Assembly: GCA_018127085.1 (NCBI GenBank)
Contig: CM030722.1
Coordinates: 310,001-374,000, forward strand
Reading direction: 5' to 3'
DNA from: Pneumocystis sp. 'macacae'
Taxonomy: Eukaryota; Ascomycota; Pneumocystomycetes; Pneumocystales; Pneumocystaceae
Length of the DNA stretch: 64,000 bases
The position numbers and the translations under genes were made by a program. Position 1 is the first letter of the stretch. Each line of letters opens with the position of its first letter. The notes beneath the pieces are model-generated. The model made no database searches and was not told the origin of the DNA. It saw only the letters and a program-made list of their open reading frames with translations. This document shows positions 35,345 to 45,118 of this stretch, in pieces.

Positions 35345-37714
35345 TTAAGATAAACTAATACTAAAAAAAGAAGCATTATAATTGTGAAGATCGCTTACTG
35401 CAATCTTAATACGTTCTGAATTATACATAATTTCATTATTTTTTATCTCTGAAGGAACCAAATATATTTCAGTTAACCATTCATACCAAACCTTTTTTGA
35501 ATCTGTTTGACGCCAAAAATAGAGATCTATTTGCGAATTCGAAGGAACATAAAGTGGAGTCTAAAAAGTTAATTATATTTCATAATTCTTCTATATTATA
35601 CCTTTAAAGGAAAAAAAGCAGGAAACCTGATAACATTATTTAAGAAACAAACAAAAGATAGGAACGAACCATGAAACCATATCTTTCGACTTAACATCAA
35701 TCATGTCAGGCCGAGTAGATAATTCGATATCATCATAAAGAACTGCTTCAAAATACCCAGCAAATCCATGCAACATACCCTTAGAGGATATGTTAAATGT
35801 ATTATTAGATTGTCTTTTATTATGAAAATTAGAGTTTCTTTCATAACTAGAATAATTTGAATTAGGATGACTAAACTTCCATAATTCCTGGAACCTATTT
35901 TCACTATCTTGAACCAAATAATGCATAGAATATAGCCATATAACATAAAACGACTCAAATGCAGAACACTCTTTCATTCGTAATATATTCCCATACAACT
36001 TCGGGGTCATGAGAGGAGTAACATATGAAGTATAGGAAGAAGGGATAAAAATTCCACCATTTGCTTTTTTAACGTTAGTGATATCTTTATAATAAGAAAT
36101 AAAACATACGATTTAAAAATTTTTGAACACTATCAAGACATTCTGGGCAAAGCTCATTATCTCCAAAACTACCGAGTAATTCACTAATAATAATATCGAT
36201 TAAAACAGGCGATTCCCATAATCGCATATCTAGATTAACTAGATGTATAGCATTATTCCATTCATATCGATTTCGGTGTTGCAATCTTTTAAAAGTTAAA
36301 ATATTAAAAAATGAATACGTAGAAAATATACGTCACAAATGCATTTGGATTTTTTTCAATCGCATAAAGAACAATCTTATGATTAGCACGATCAGCTGCC
36401 TTTAAAGATACTGATATAAGTGGACCTCTTCCTGCGCCAACAACAGCAAGATATCTATTGCAAATATTAGTTTATATACAAACTACCCAAAAAATAAACA
36501 TTGGTTGGTCTGATTTAGGACGATTCATAAGGGCACGATAAATAGCAGATTCATATAAATTATATTTCACAAAATCTTTTTCAAAAACACTATAAGTTAA
36601 ACTTTCGAGATTGTCAGCTAAAGGCTAAAACAAGTTTTCAATAAAAAACAAAAACAAACAAACACGAATAATTTACCTGAAGAGGAACCTGTAAATAATC
36701 CTGATAGCCATCAGCAAACCTTTCAATTGCAGTAATTGGTTCCATATTTTGTTCTAAATATTTCAAATATTCAAGATATACCAAAGAACCATTCACTGTA
36801 TATATCTCATCAGACATACGCAGAAGAATACTAGGTTTTAACTAAATAAAATTAATATAAAATTAATATCGATGAATTATGTACTTTGGCAAACATAGTA
36901 TAAAAATCTCGATGAACTTTAGAAAGAACAGGATAACCCTTAGAATTAGAAACAAAAATATCAGAACTAAGAATCAAAAGACCGACAGGCTCAGAGAACC
37001 AACGTGAAATAGCAATTGGTTCAGGAAGTTTGCGTTGGATTTTAAAAGCTATAGATAAATATTAAATATATATGGGTTAAGATCTAAACCTCTAAACATA
37101 CCCAGAAACAATCTATTACTATAATTACAAGATATACGAATAACATTCCAAATGTCCCATAATACTGATGAATCAGTTAAATCATCTTCTATGGAAAAAA
37201 AAACATAGAAACGTATGTATGTAGAAAGCAAAAGTAAGTGATTAACAATTCGAGCATAGTAAGGAACCTTTATTTTTTGTGTTAGTGGAGGTAAAATGAA
37301 ATCCGAAATCCCAATATAAGAAACGTATTGAACTTCGTCATACAAAATCTAATAAAGGGTAAATGCTATCAATAGTTTTTCACGCCTTTCATCCATACTT
37401 GAATAAATCTATCTGCTACTTGTTGGTCTTGCGAATCTATCTCAATCCAAGGAGAAGCAAATGCAAATACACATGAAACATCTTTCCAATCATAAGTAAG
37501 CACTTCTTTTTCACTAAAAGAAGAAACAAAACATACCCTCTACTTGAATACACACATCTTCATTCGTAAGACAAGAATATTCCTCAAAGCACCGTTCTTT
37601 CAGTCTCCTGTTTAAAACATCAACAGCAATAAAATCATATCCATCCTGAAATGCTTGGAATCTCTGAGAAATCGAATCACATTCTAGCCCTATTGACAGT
37701 CGTTTTTTCGACAT
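35345..37714 (-). CDS. skb1: Type II protein arginine methyltransferase PRMT5/Skb1
   Basis: Makes symmetric dimethylarginine, for example on Sm proteins and histones. The N-terminal TIM-barrel domain has [37 protein letters not shown], and [18 protein letters not shown]. The methyltransferase domain has [20 protein letters not shown] (the Phe in VFEKD is the residue linked to symmetric methylation), the SAM-binding motif [14 protein letters not shown], and the double-E loop [18 protein letters not shown]. Then FIPSSYTSY, a variable loop, [20 protein letters not shown] and the beta-barrel end. The stop lies at 35347-35345. Many introns. Confidence 0.93.
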
Positions 37715-38479
37715 CTTAACAGAAAAATAACATCTATATAAATACTTTCAAGTATTTTTGCGTTTTTATTAAAAATATAAAATCCCTAAAATAGAAAAAC
37801 AGAAACTACAGTATTTGTTCCAGTTCCACAATACAAAACACAAGAAAACAAACACTAATTGTCTCTTATTTGTCCTTAAAAAATATCAAGAAATAAATAA
37901 AACACGCGGAAAATAAAGCGGCATTCGTTCATTTATCGTGCTAAACCTACCATTTCACCACCACAGATTATTACAGATCCAAGCAAAAAAACAGAAAATT
38001 TTACAAAAACCATGATCATCCATAATGAAAAAACACACCATTGTTTCATTCTGAATGCCTCAAAAAGCCTTCAAAAGCTCCAAAACATTACCATTTCACA
38101 AAATGCCCTTTTATCTACATAATATGCATTTCATACACCATATACAGGGGAAAACACTATTTTATACCATTTGCAATGTCTCACTGATTGACTACAAATA
38201 AATGGAACAGTGCATTGCACATATATTGCAACACCATGGCAACACCATGACAACGTCAGTAGCGCACACAATATACATATGATGCACAGAATACGCGCAT
38301 ATACATGCATATATTATCATTTAAGCACAGAATGTGTCATATTTCGACTTATGGAATCCATCTACCATTACTTAACGGTACTTCACTATACCAAGCATTC
38401 GACTCGAATAATGATATTATGTGGGTTTAACCCTTATATCGACAACCACTGATACACAGCAGACACATCAATAAATAGA
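37715..38479. other. Gene-free interval upstream of the telomerase RNA candidate
   Basis: About 760 bases with more mixed base composition than other intergenic DNA here. It contains a short direct repeat CAACACCATG at about 38229-38250. It holds no coding gene I can support and probably carries the promoter and 5' part of the RNA gene that follows, plus the PRMT5 promoter. Confidence 0.5.
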
Positions 38480-38531
38480 GAGTAGATTTCCTGCAGTTTC
38501 TCGGCAATTGCGTCAAATATTTGCCAGAACT

Positions 38532-38540
38532 TAACCCTAA
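38532..38540 (+). other. Putative telomerase template
   Basis: TAACCCTAA read as RNA is complementary to one and a half TTAGGG repeats, the telomere repeat known for Pneumocystis and most filamentous fungi. The flanks are CT before and A after, so the match does not extend. The position, 5' of the pseudoknot, is as in other telomerase RNAs. Confidence 0.72.
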
Positions 38541-38639
38541 ATGTTCAGTCGTGCAAAATGTCATCAATAAACCGAGGTATTAAAGCCCTGCTTCATAGTA
38601 TGCACCGAAGCCGATAGACCAGTGGCAAAGACCATGAGT

Positions 38640-38785
38640 TATGCGGATTGTGTATACATTATGGACATTGTATGCATTTTTCAGTGTATATGCATTGTAT
38701 ATGCACTGTGTATGCATTATATCTGTGTATATGCATGCTATATGCGCACTATATGCACAATATATGCACAATATATACAGGATAT
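38640..38785 (+). repeat. TATGCA-rich degenerate repeat
   Basis: TATGCA, TATGCATT and TATATGCAC units recur about ten times with irregular spacing. Many are palindromic and could form stacked hairpins in RNA. It lies between template and pseudoknot of the candidate telomerase RNA, where other fungal telomerase RNAs vary in length. Open frames across it give Tyr/Cys/His/Met-rich low-complexity peptides and are not genes. Confidence 0.7.
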
Positions 38786-39024
38786 GGAGCTGATGGGACA
38801 ACATACGACACGGTATTTTCTAAAGGCTGTTTTCAGTACTGTTTCAGCCAGCTTTACGTGGTTAATACGCCTTTCAAAGTATACACCCGGAAACAGACAT
38901 AACAGCAGTTGTGATGTGTTATCAGACGCATATACAACCGATTTTTCTTGGCATTGAATGTAAAACATTCCACGATAGGCTCAACTTTACAACAGTAAAG
39001 AAGCCACTAAAAGCCACATGTTGG

Positions 39025-39088
39025 CAGCGGTTTTTTTGTGAAGTCCGTTTGTCCGCTGGATGAAATATCATCTTAAACAAAGGTTCAC
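39025..39088 (+). other. H-type pseudoknot (telomerase RNA core)
   Basis: Stem 1 is CAGCGG (39025-39030) with CCGCTG (39053-39058), 6 bp. Loop 1 is seven T (39031-39037). Stem 2 is 39038-39052 with 39077-39088: GTGAA with TTCAC, CC with GG, TTTGT with ACAAA, 12 bp with bulges GT and G. The two stems abut with no spacer at 39052/39053. The U7 loop faces the U-A pairs of stem 2 next to the junction, as in the U-A.U triple helix of vertebrate, yeast and fungal telomerase RNAs. Confidence 0.8.
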
Positions 39089-39182
39089 TTGAAATCTGCT
39101 AACACATACGGATGTGTCTGAATAACGGGTGGCTTATTATTAAAAAAGGCTTTTCTTGAGCAAAAGATATATTAGCGGGCAA

Positions 39183-39275
39183 GTGCTGTATCACCCGTTT
39201 CTCTAGCCAGGACCACCTTTTTGGTGCGATCAAAGCTTCGTGCTTGTCTGTCTACGGGTTAAGCGGAATACACAC
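39183..39275 (+). other. CR4/5-like three-way junction
   Basis: Closing stem ACCCG (39193-39197) with CGGGT (39255-39259), extended outward by GTAT with ATAC (39188-39191, 39268-39271) and GTG with CAC (39183-39185, 39273-39275). Inside are two hairpins: CACC-T5-GGTG (39214-39226) and AAGC-TTCGT-GCTT (39233-39245), in the positions of P6 and P6.1. The small second hairpin with a five-base loop matches the P6.1 size. Confidence 0.65.
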
Positions 39276-39322
39276 TACTGCACTATGATATATACTCTTT
39301 TTGTTATGAAAGATGAGCAAAT

Positions 39323-39360
39323 ATTTTTGGAACAATGTTAAGATACAAAATCAGTATCTT
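39323..39360 (+). other. Sm-binding site and 3' stem-loop
   Basis: ATTTTTGG (39323-39330) fits the canonical Sm site A-U(4-6)-G-R. After nine bases comes the hairpin AAGATAC (39340-39346) with GTATCTT (39354-39360) and then a T run. In fission yeast and filamentous fungi the telomerase RNA ends just after an Sm site, formed by the first splicing step. Possible 5' splice-like sites here are GTTAAG (39337) and GTATCT (39354). Confidence 0.65.
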
Positions 39361-39535
39361 TTTTCATTTATTTATTTAAGTTAAGTTGCCATTTGTTGTA
39401 TCTTTTATTACACAAAATACTATACTAATTTTGGACGAAAATATTTTTAGGTTCGAGTGTATCAATCGATATTCTGTGTATATTTTTAAATTTTCGTATT
39501 TCGTTAAACACCAAATACTTTATCGAAATTCTCAA

Positions 39536-40108
39536 ATGGCGAATCAAGTGGATGTCAATTATTCAGCAGAGCTTTCTCATTTTTGGCGTTTGTCTCATGC
39601 AGCATTACTTTCGTCATTTGAATTGTCAGCATATTTTATGTCAATTTTCCATGAACGGACTCATCGTTACGGAGTAACGATAAAGAATATTCCAGTAACA
39701 TCAGCATGCCCATCATGTGGCACAATCTGGATTCCAGGATGGACTTGTTCAGTACGTTTACAACGCAGCTCTGCAAAACGGTATTGGCGTCAAAAAAAAG
39801 CTATTCGAGCAAAACAGGTTCCTCCTCAGTTGAATTATTGGGTACAGTATCGCTGTCAAAGATGTCATCGAATCTTTCGATTTCAACGCCCAAAACATGT
39901 TATATCTGGACCGAAATGTTCAGATAAGTCATTTCCATCTTTCTCAAATACCTCGAAAAATCCTAAAACGCAAACAGAACAAAACATAGCCAGTCGAAGA
40001 AGAAGGAAACTACGTTTAGGTGGGCTACAGGGTATGCTAGATAGAATGATGCAAGAAGAAGCTTCCAAAAAGGAAAAAGAGTTATCTTTAGACGATTTTA
40101 TGCTTTAA
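39536..40108 (+). CDS. Rpr2/Rpp21/Snm1-family RNase P/MRP protein
   Basis: Zinc-ribbon protein subunit of RNase P (Rpr2) or RNase MRP (Snm1). It starts MANQVDVNYSAELSHFWRLS, a helical region of the family, followed by the zinc ribbon SACPSCGTIWIPGWTCSVRL and YRCQRCHRIFRF, giving two Cys pairs. The C-terminus is basic then acidic (RRRRKLRLGGL to ELSLDDFML). ATG 39536 was chosen because upstream in-frame codons do not resemble the family and fall close to the RNA candidate. It is a single exon. Assignment between Rpr2 and Snm1 is not safe from sequence alone. Confidence 0.8.
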   Translation: MANQVDVNYSAELSHFWRLSHAALLSSFELSAYFMSIFHERTHRYGVTIKNIPVTSACPSCGTIWIPGWTCSVRLQRSSAKRYWRQKKAIRAKQVPPQLNYWVQYRCQRCHRIFRFQRPKHVISGPKCSDKSFPSFSNTSKNPKTQTEQNIASRRRRKLRLGGLQGMLDRMMQEEASKKEKELSLDDFML

Positions 40109-40181
40109 TGCAAATATATTTTATTATTAATGCCCAACATATTACAAAAGGCTTGTGTCTGAGGGTTATTGTACAATGACG

Positions 40182-41704
40182 CTATATACGTAAATTTATG
40201 CCAACTAAAAAACAGATTTTCATACGCAAATGTTGTCTTGGATGATCAGATCCTTCAATAGGAGCAGTATGTTTAAACTGCAAAGGTATTTCCAATCCAT
40301 ATAGTTGGACAATATGCTCCTGAACCCATTTCTTTTCTTTTTCTATTTCTCTACTTACAGTCAAAGAGAAAATACATAAAAAGCAAACAAGCAAACTATC
40401 TCACTTGTGGTCAAACTCACCTTGTCAAAGATGCTTTGTCTCGAGGAAGAGGAGTCTGGTAATACTCAACTGAAAAATATGGGTGAAATACTCTACAAAG
40501 TGCCAACCAATCTACATCGTACGAAAGTTTCAACTTTTCATGTGTGTTGTCAAGTGGCGCTGGGATATCAAAAATTTCTAAAAAACGACGACCCGGTAAA
40601 CATTTATCGAGTGCTAAAAACTGAGTCGTTTTAATCGGGTCTTTTTTATCATCTGAAGTATTCGATGCATCTACAGAATCACAAACAGTTTCACTCATAC
40701 TATCATCGCTTAGATCTATTTCATCCGGGTTCTTTGCAATATCTTCTGTCTCTCTTTCCTTACAGTCTTTGCCTTCCATGTCATGTATTTTCACTGCCTC
40801 AAACCTTACATGCAAATGTGCTGCAAACCAATACCTTGGCTGCAATTGGTTCATTAGACGCTCATTAGGCTCGGACCCTAAGCAGTTTTTTTGTATGTCG
40901 TTGAAAAAAAAAGGCTTCTTCAGTAATAATTTTTTGTAATCCCCATATTTCTCAATTCCTCGAGGCCAATCATGTGACAAAAAAATATCAATAGGCTTTG
41001 TTCGTGGTATATTCAATAGTTTCGAAACTTCAAACTCGCGAACATGGTAAACACTTCTCAGTGTTGTTGCATCATACGGCACTCTTTCGAAATGTCCTAT
41101 ATAACACGATCATTTAATTTTTTCTCAAATATACTGTTCCTCCAACCCTTTCCATAATCCTTTTCCTTATAGATCCCTGATAGCCCAGCAATCCTCAATC
41201 CACCTATACTAATAACGTTTGCGGCACCCATATAATATATATTCGGGCAGACCCATCCACCATAATATCTTTGTTTCTACTGTTAAAAGGCAAACAGAAG
41301 ACGAATCATAAAAAACCGCTTACAATTCCCACATATAATTGCTTGCTTCGTGATTTCCACCGACAAAAACGGTCAAAATAGGAGCTTTCTTTGCACCAGA
41401 ATAATATGATGAAAAATCACCCAATTTTCTGTATTTTTCAGGAACAGACAAGCATTTCAGGTCTGTCAAATTACGGACAGCCTCTTTGCACTCAGAAAAC
41501 TCGCTTTCTCTGTAAAAATTACCTGAAAATCTCCAGCAATAAGCAACAAATCAACCTGCTCAGATGTCTCTTCTTCTATACGTTGAATTGCAGCGTAAAT
41601 TGCGTCAAGCTCACTATGACAACATCCTTCAATTGCAATCTTAGCAATCGTTAAAAATAATCAAGAATTATATCAATAATTGAGAAATCAGACTTTACCT
41701 TCAT
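40182..41704 (-). CDS. DBR1: Lariat debranching enzyme Dbr1
   Basis: Metallophosphoesterase that opens intron lariats, in a genome with very many introns. Spliced reading starts [20 protein letters not shown] with an intron after codon 2 (41698-41640). Metal-binding motifs follow: [72 protein letters not shown] block and the [11 protein letters not shown] loop match the family. The first motif is GCCHS rather than the usual GCCHG. The C-terminal domain ends with [15 protein letters not shown]. The last stop is at 40184-40182; a final 21-nt segment near 40235-40215 has intron-like ends but keeps frame either way. Confidence 0.92.
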
Positions 41705-41910
41705 TTGCAGTTATTCATTATAACGGTAAGCGATACACTCAGAACGAATATTAAGAGCAGCGAGCGCAACGGGAGACGTTGCACGACAAAAAAAGTCATT
41801 TAGAAGAAATTAGAAGAGATTTCTCAGGAGAATACGGGAGAATAGTAGAAAAAAAGCACAAACAAGTGCTGTTTCTAAAAGGCGTTTTTTTCAAAAAAAA
41901 ACGAACAAAA

Positions 41911-42738
41911 ATGGATGAATTTCATGAGACAAAGCTCCATCCAAGACCAGACTTTATCAAGAAACTAGTAGCTGTTGGAGACGGAGGGTGCGGAAAAACA
42001 TGTTTGCTGATTGTATATAGTCAGGGATCATTTCCAGAGGTTTTTTTCCGCTTTGATTGGGAAAAAAATAACCAAGTAATAATAGAAATATGTTCCGACA
42101 GGTGAGGAGTGATTATTTTGAAAAAAGGGAATCAGATTGACGCAATTGCAAGTTTTTGAAAATTATATTGCAAATGTATATTATGGATCAAGTAATAAGA
42201 TTGTAGAGCTAGCTTTATGGGACACAGCGGGACAAGAAGAATATGATAGACTTCGACCACTAAGTTACCCAGAAAGCGATGTTATTTTGATTTGTTTTGC
42301 AATTGACTATCCACCAAGCTTGGAAAATGTCACAGATAAGGTAATCTGCCTGTTTGTTCATGGGGAGACTCTAGAATTAATATAAATTGCTAGTGGTATC
42401 CTGAAGTCACACATTTTTGCCCAGATATACCTATCGTCTTAGTTGGATTGAAATCTGATTTGAGGAAAAACCAGAATGCAATCCGACTCTTAAGGGCACA
42501 AGGCCTCTTTCCTGTTACATATCAGCAGGTTGTTTCTTTCCATTCTATTTATTAGCATGTATGTGCCATTGACACATAGCAGGCCGTTGCTGTCGCCGAT
42601 GAAATCAAAGCACAGTATATGGAGTGTTCTTCAAAGGAAAATGTCGGTGTCAAAGAAGTTTTTAATCTTGCAATCTCTTTAGCTATAGGTCGAAAGCGAT
42701 TTCGGAAACTACGTAAAAATACTTGCCAAATCTTATGA
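41911..42738 (+). CDS. RHO4: Rho-family GTPase, Rho4-like
   Basis: Small GTPase acting in septum and cell-wall control. P-loop [21 protein letters not shown]; switch [16 protein letters not shown]; switch [22 protein letters not shown]; NKxD-like [14 protein letters not shown]-like [14 protein letters not shown]. The C-terminus is polybasic ([11 protein letters not shown]) and ends CQIL, a CaaX box predicted geranylgeranylated because of the final Leu. Start: ATG 41911 ([15 protein letters not shown]). The switch I codons KYVPT come from a 16-nt exon (about 42088-42103) between introns of 46 and 57 nt or so. Five or six exons in all. Rho4 rather than Rho3 or Cdc42 is inferred from the N-terminal extension and the SYPESDV and FAIDYP blocks. 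Confidence 0.88.
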
Positions 42739-42865
42739 GTTGTGGAGTACATGGGTCATATTGGAAGTTTCAGTTTATATTAAAATTACAATTTATATTG
42801 AAATTTTTACAGAATTTATTATTGGATAGAACTACTATAGAAAACAATTTAACCAGCTTGTTCCA

Positions 42866-43204
42866 TTATGTTTGTGTTTCCTCATTTTGTCCTGCTTCCT
42901 GAGTCTCTTCTGACAAAAAATATGGCTCTTCTTTTGACAATACATCGTGGAACATTTTCCATAATGTAGAGACACTTTCAAACTCTTTTCCAACCTATTT
43001 CCATTAATTCTAAGGAAAAAAGGTCCAAAAAGAAACGGCTACAGCAATAAAACTCTCCATATTTCTATTTAAAATATTCAAATTCGTTATTATTTGTTCC
43101 ATACTCTGTATTCATTAGTTTTTTTCAACAGAAAAAAGTTTTACCTGTGCCACCTGAGAAATTAAAGCTTCCCTCTGCTTCTCAAATATAAGGCGTCCGC
43201 TCAT
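42866..43204 (-). CDS. DAD1: DASH/Dam1 complex subunit Dad1
   Basis: Fungal kinetochore ring component that couples kinetochores to microtubules. Spliced reading: MSGRLIFEKQREALISQVAQ, SMEQIITNLNILNRNMESFI, AVGKEFESVSTLWKMFHDVL, then an acidic tail ending EAGQNEETQT. These blocks match Dad1 throughout and the length of about 85 residues is normal. Two introns: about 43144-43106 and 43039-42993. Confidence 0.88.
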
Positions 43205-43325
43205 TCTGAAACTATGTATTTTTGTACTCCTTAAAAACACTCAATTATCAAGATATATGTCGAAATTTACTGATAGCCGTATATTGACAGCAAAAAAAGA
43301 TAAATAAGCAAAAAATACAGATAAT

Positions 43326-44085
43326 ATGGTATTTCATTATTCTTTACTTTAGATGAGAAATGGAACATAATTATTTATTATATCTTTTTCGATTGACATC
43401 TTTTAGAGTGTTACACTACATACAGATGTAGGTGATATCAAAATCGAAGTATTTTGTGAATTAGTGCCTCAGACAGCATATGTAATCAAGAATTATATTT
43501 AAAATTTAGTCAACATATTAACAAGAAATAGAATTTTTTGGCACTTTGTGCAAGTGGATATTACAATAACTGTTTAATTCATAGAAATGTCAAAGGATTT
43601 ATTGTTCAGGTGAATTGGATAAGAAAAAATATATAAAGACTAGTATTTCTGATAGAATTAGATGGGTGATCCTACAGGAACAGGGAAAAATGGAATGTCA
43701 ATCTATGGAAAACATTTTCCAGATGAATTTGATTCCTCCTTAAAGGTAAAGTATTGAAGTATTCAAACAGACTGCTGATTGTTTTAGCATGATAGCAGAG
43801 GTGTAGTGTCAATGGCAAATTCCGGTCCAAATACGAATGGAAGTCAATTTTTTATAACATATTTTAAACATGAACATCTAGATGGAAAATATACAGTATT
43901 CGGCAGGTAAAAGACCGCTATTTTTATGTACATGTCCTTATATTAGCAGAGTAATTGACGGTGTAAATACTACACTTGATGTATTAGAAAAATTGGAAGT
44001 TGATTCGAAATACAGACCTTTAAAAGAAACACGAATAAAAAGTATTACAATTCATGCAAATCCACTTGCTAAAGAAAAAGACTGA
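43326..44085 (+). CDS. PPIL3-type cyclophilin (peptidyl-prolyl isomerase)
   Basis: Single-domain cyclophilin found in spliceosomes in other organisms. Spliced reading: [107 protein letters not shown]. The catalytic Arg (HRNV) and the GSQFFIT segment are present. The first exon is only the ATG (43326-43328), followed by a 78-nt intron; five more introns interrupt the rest. No nuclear signal is visible. Confidence 0.9.
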
Positions 44086-44124
44086 TTCTATATGGTATTC
44101 TAACATATGCTTCATAGAAAATAA

Positions 44125-45118
44125 TTAGGAGTAATATGTATGTATAACATCAACCACTTTTTTTCCTCGAGCTCTTGCAATATCGTCTGGTAGAACTTGG
44201 GCTTTCAATGCCTCGAAAGTAGCCTTAACTACGTTCATTCCAGTACGTGAACCCCTCACTTTCGCAGAAATGTCCTTTATACCCACATAGCGACATATTT
44301 CATGAACATAGTGATTTGCACGCAAACCAAAACCTATGCACTTCAATAAAACTTTTTTCATAATACTAAAATTCACCATATGGACGAGATCTCAATTCTA
44401 GTCGTACCGCATGAAACTTGTGTGTTACATTTCCATAAATTGTTCGATTTTCATAACGAGGTATATACTGCATGTTTTTAATAGCTCTTGAATATGCTTT
44501 TTTCGCTGCTATACGCAATATACGACCTTTTCCTTCTCCCATACCTATCATTCCATTTTCATTACCTACTATTACTAGTGCATACATAGAAGGGATTTTT
44601 CCTTTTCTTGTTTGATTAACAACTCTTCGTACTATAAGAGTCCTTTGCTTAAATTTTCCAATTTCCACAGGAGAAATTCCTGTAATCATAGATAAATACT
44701 CAATATCATTTTCATTTAGCCTTGGAGCTTCAGCTCTAATAGCTTCTGGAATATACAAAGAGACATCAGTACCATAATATTTTTCTAATGGATCGAGTGA
44801 ATCTATATTATCTTTTGTTTTTGACAGTTCGGGTCTTTGCTCATCAAAAAGTGGATGCTTATAAAGAAAATCCGTTGGATATGAGATATTCAACTGTGTT
44901 CTTCGAGGTTTTTGTCCCCTTAAATTTGAAAATTCAAAAGCCTTAATTTCAGAAAACACTTTTTTATCTATATTAGAAAAAGGTTCTTCCAAATATTTAT
45001 TTTTTTCTTTATTTAAACTGAGAAATGAACAAAAAAAACAAGATTTAAACAGAAAAATTCTTCTTGAAGTCTGTTTTAAGAAATATAATCTAGGAATACC
45101 AGTATTGACAAGGAACAT
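44125..45118 (-). CDS. MRPS5: Mitochondrial ribosomal protein uS5m
   Basis: Small-subunit mitochondrial ribosomal protein. The N-terminus MFLVNTGIPRLYFLKQTSRR looks like a mitochondrial presequence. The uS5 domain has QRTLIVRRVVNQTRKGKIPS, ALVIVGNENGMIGMGEGKG, RAIKNMQYIPRYENRTIYG and, across a 44-nt intron (about 44385-44342), RSRPYG-FGLRANHYVHEICR, then VGIKDISAKVRGSRTGMNVV and KATFEALKAQ. The two apparent ORFs are joined by that intron; there is no frameshift. Stop at 44125. Confidence 0.92.

Larger units (their letters stand above)
38480..39360 (+). ncRNA. TER1: Candidate telomerase RNA
   Basis: RNA template subunit of telomerase. The call rests on four elements in the expected order: a template-like 9-mer (38532-38540), a pseudoknot (39025-39088), a CR4/5-like three-way junction (39183-39275), and an Sm site with a 3' stem-loop (39323-39360). 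A stem GGCAA (38503-38507) with TTGCC (38521-38525) sits 6 bases before the template and could set its 5' boundary. The pseudoknot core is enclosed by AAGCCAC (39001-39007, or the exact copy 39011-39017) pairing with GTGGCTT (39129-39135). No protein is encoded, and the interval is less AT-rich than normal spacers. The 5' end is not visible and could be several hundred bases upstream; only the supported core is given. It lies upstream of, and parallel to, the RPR2-like gene. Confidence 0.78.

Noticed and set aside
38424..38436. Second AACCC-containing site (TTTAACCCTTA)
   Set aside because: Does not match the TTAGGG repeat register, so it is not a template candidate.
38622..38968. Overlapping ORFs of 74-111 codons on both strands
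   Set aside because: They are Tyr/Cys/His/Met-rich products of the TATGCA repeat inside the telomerase RNA candidate, with no introns or family similarity.
39340..39364. Bacterial-type rho-independent terminator
   Set aside because: The hairpin plus T run looks similar, but the setting is eukaryotic and it follows an Sm site, so a 3' RNA stem-loop is the better reading.
44342..44385. Apparent frameshift between two ORFs of MRPS5
   Set aside because: A consensus 44-nt intron joins the frames exactly, giving the conserved uS5 sequence.
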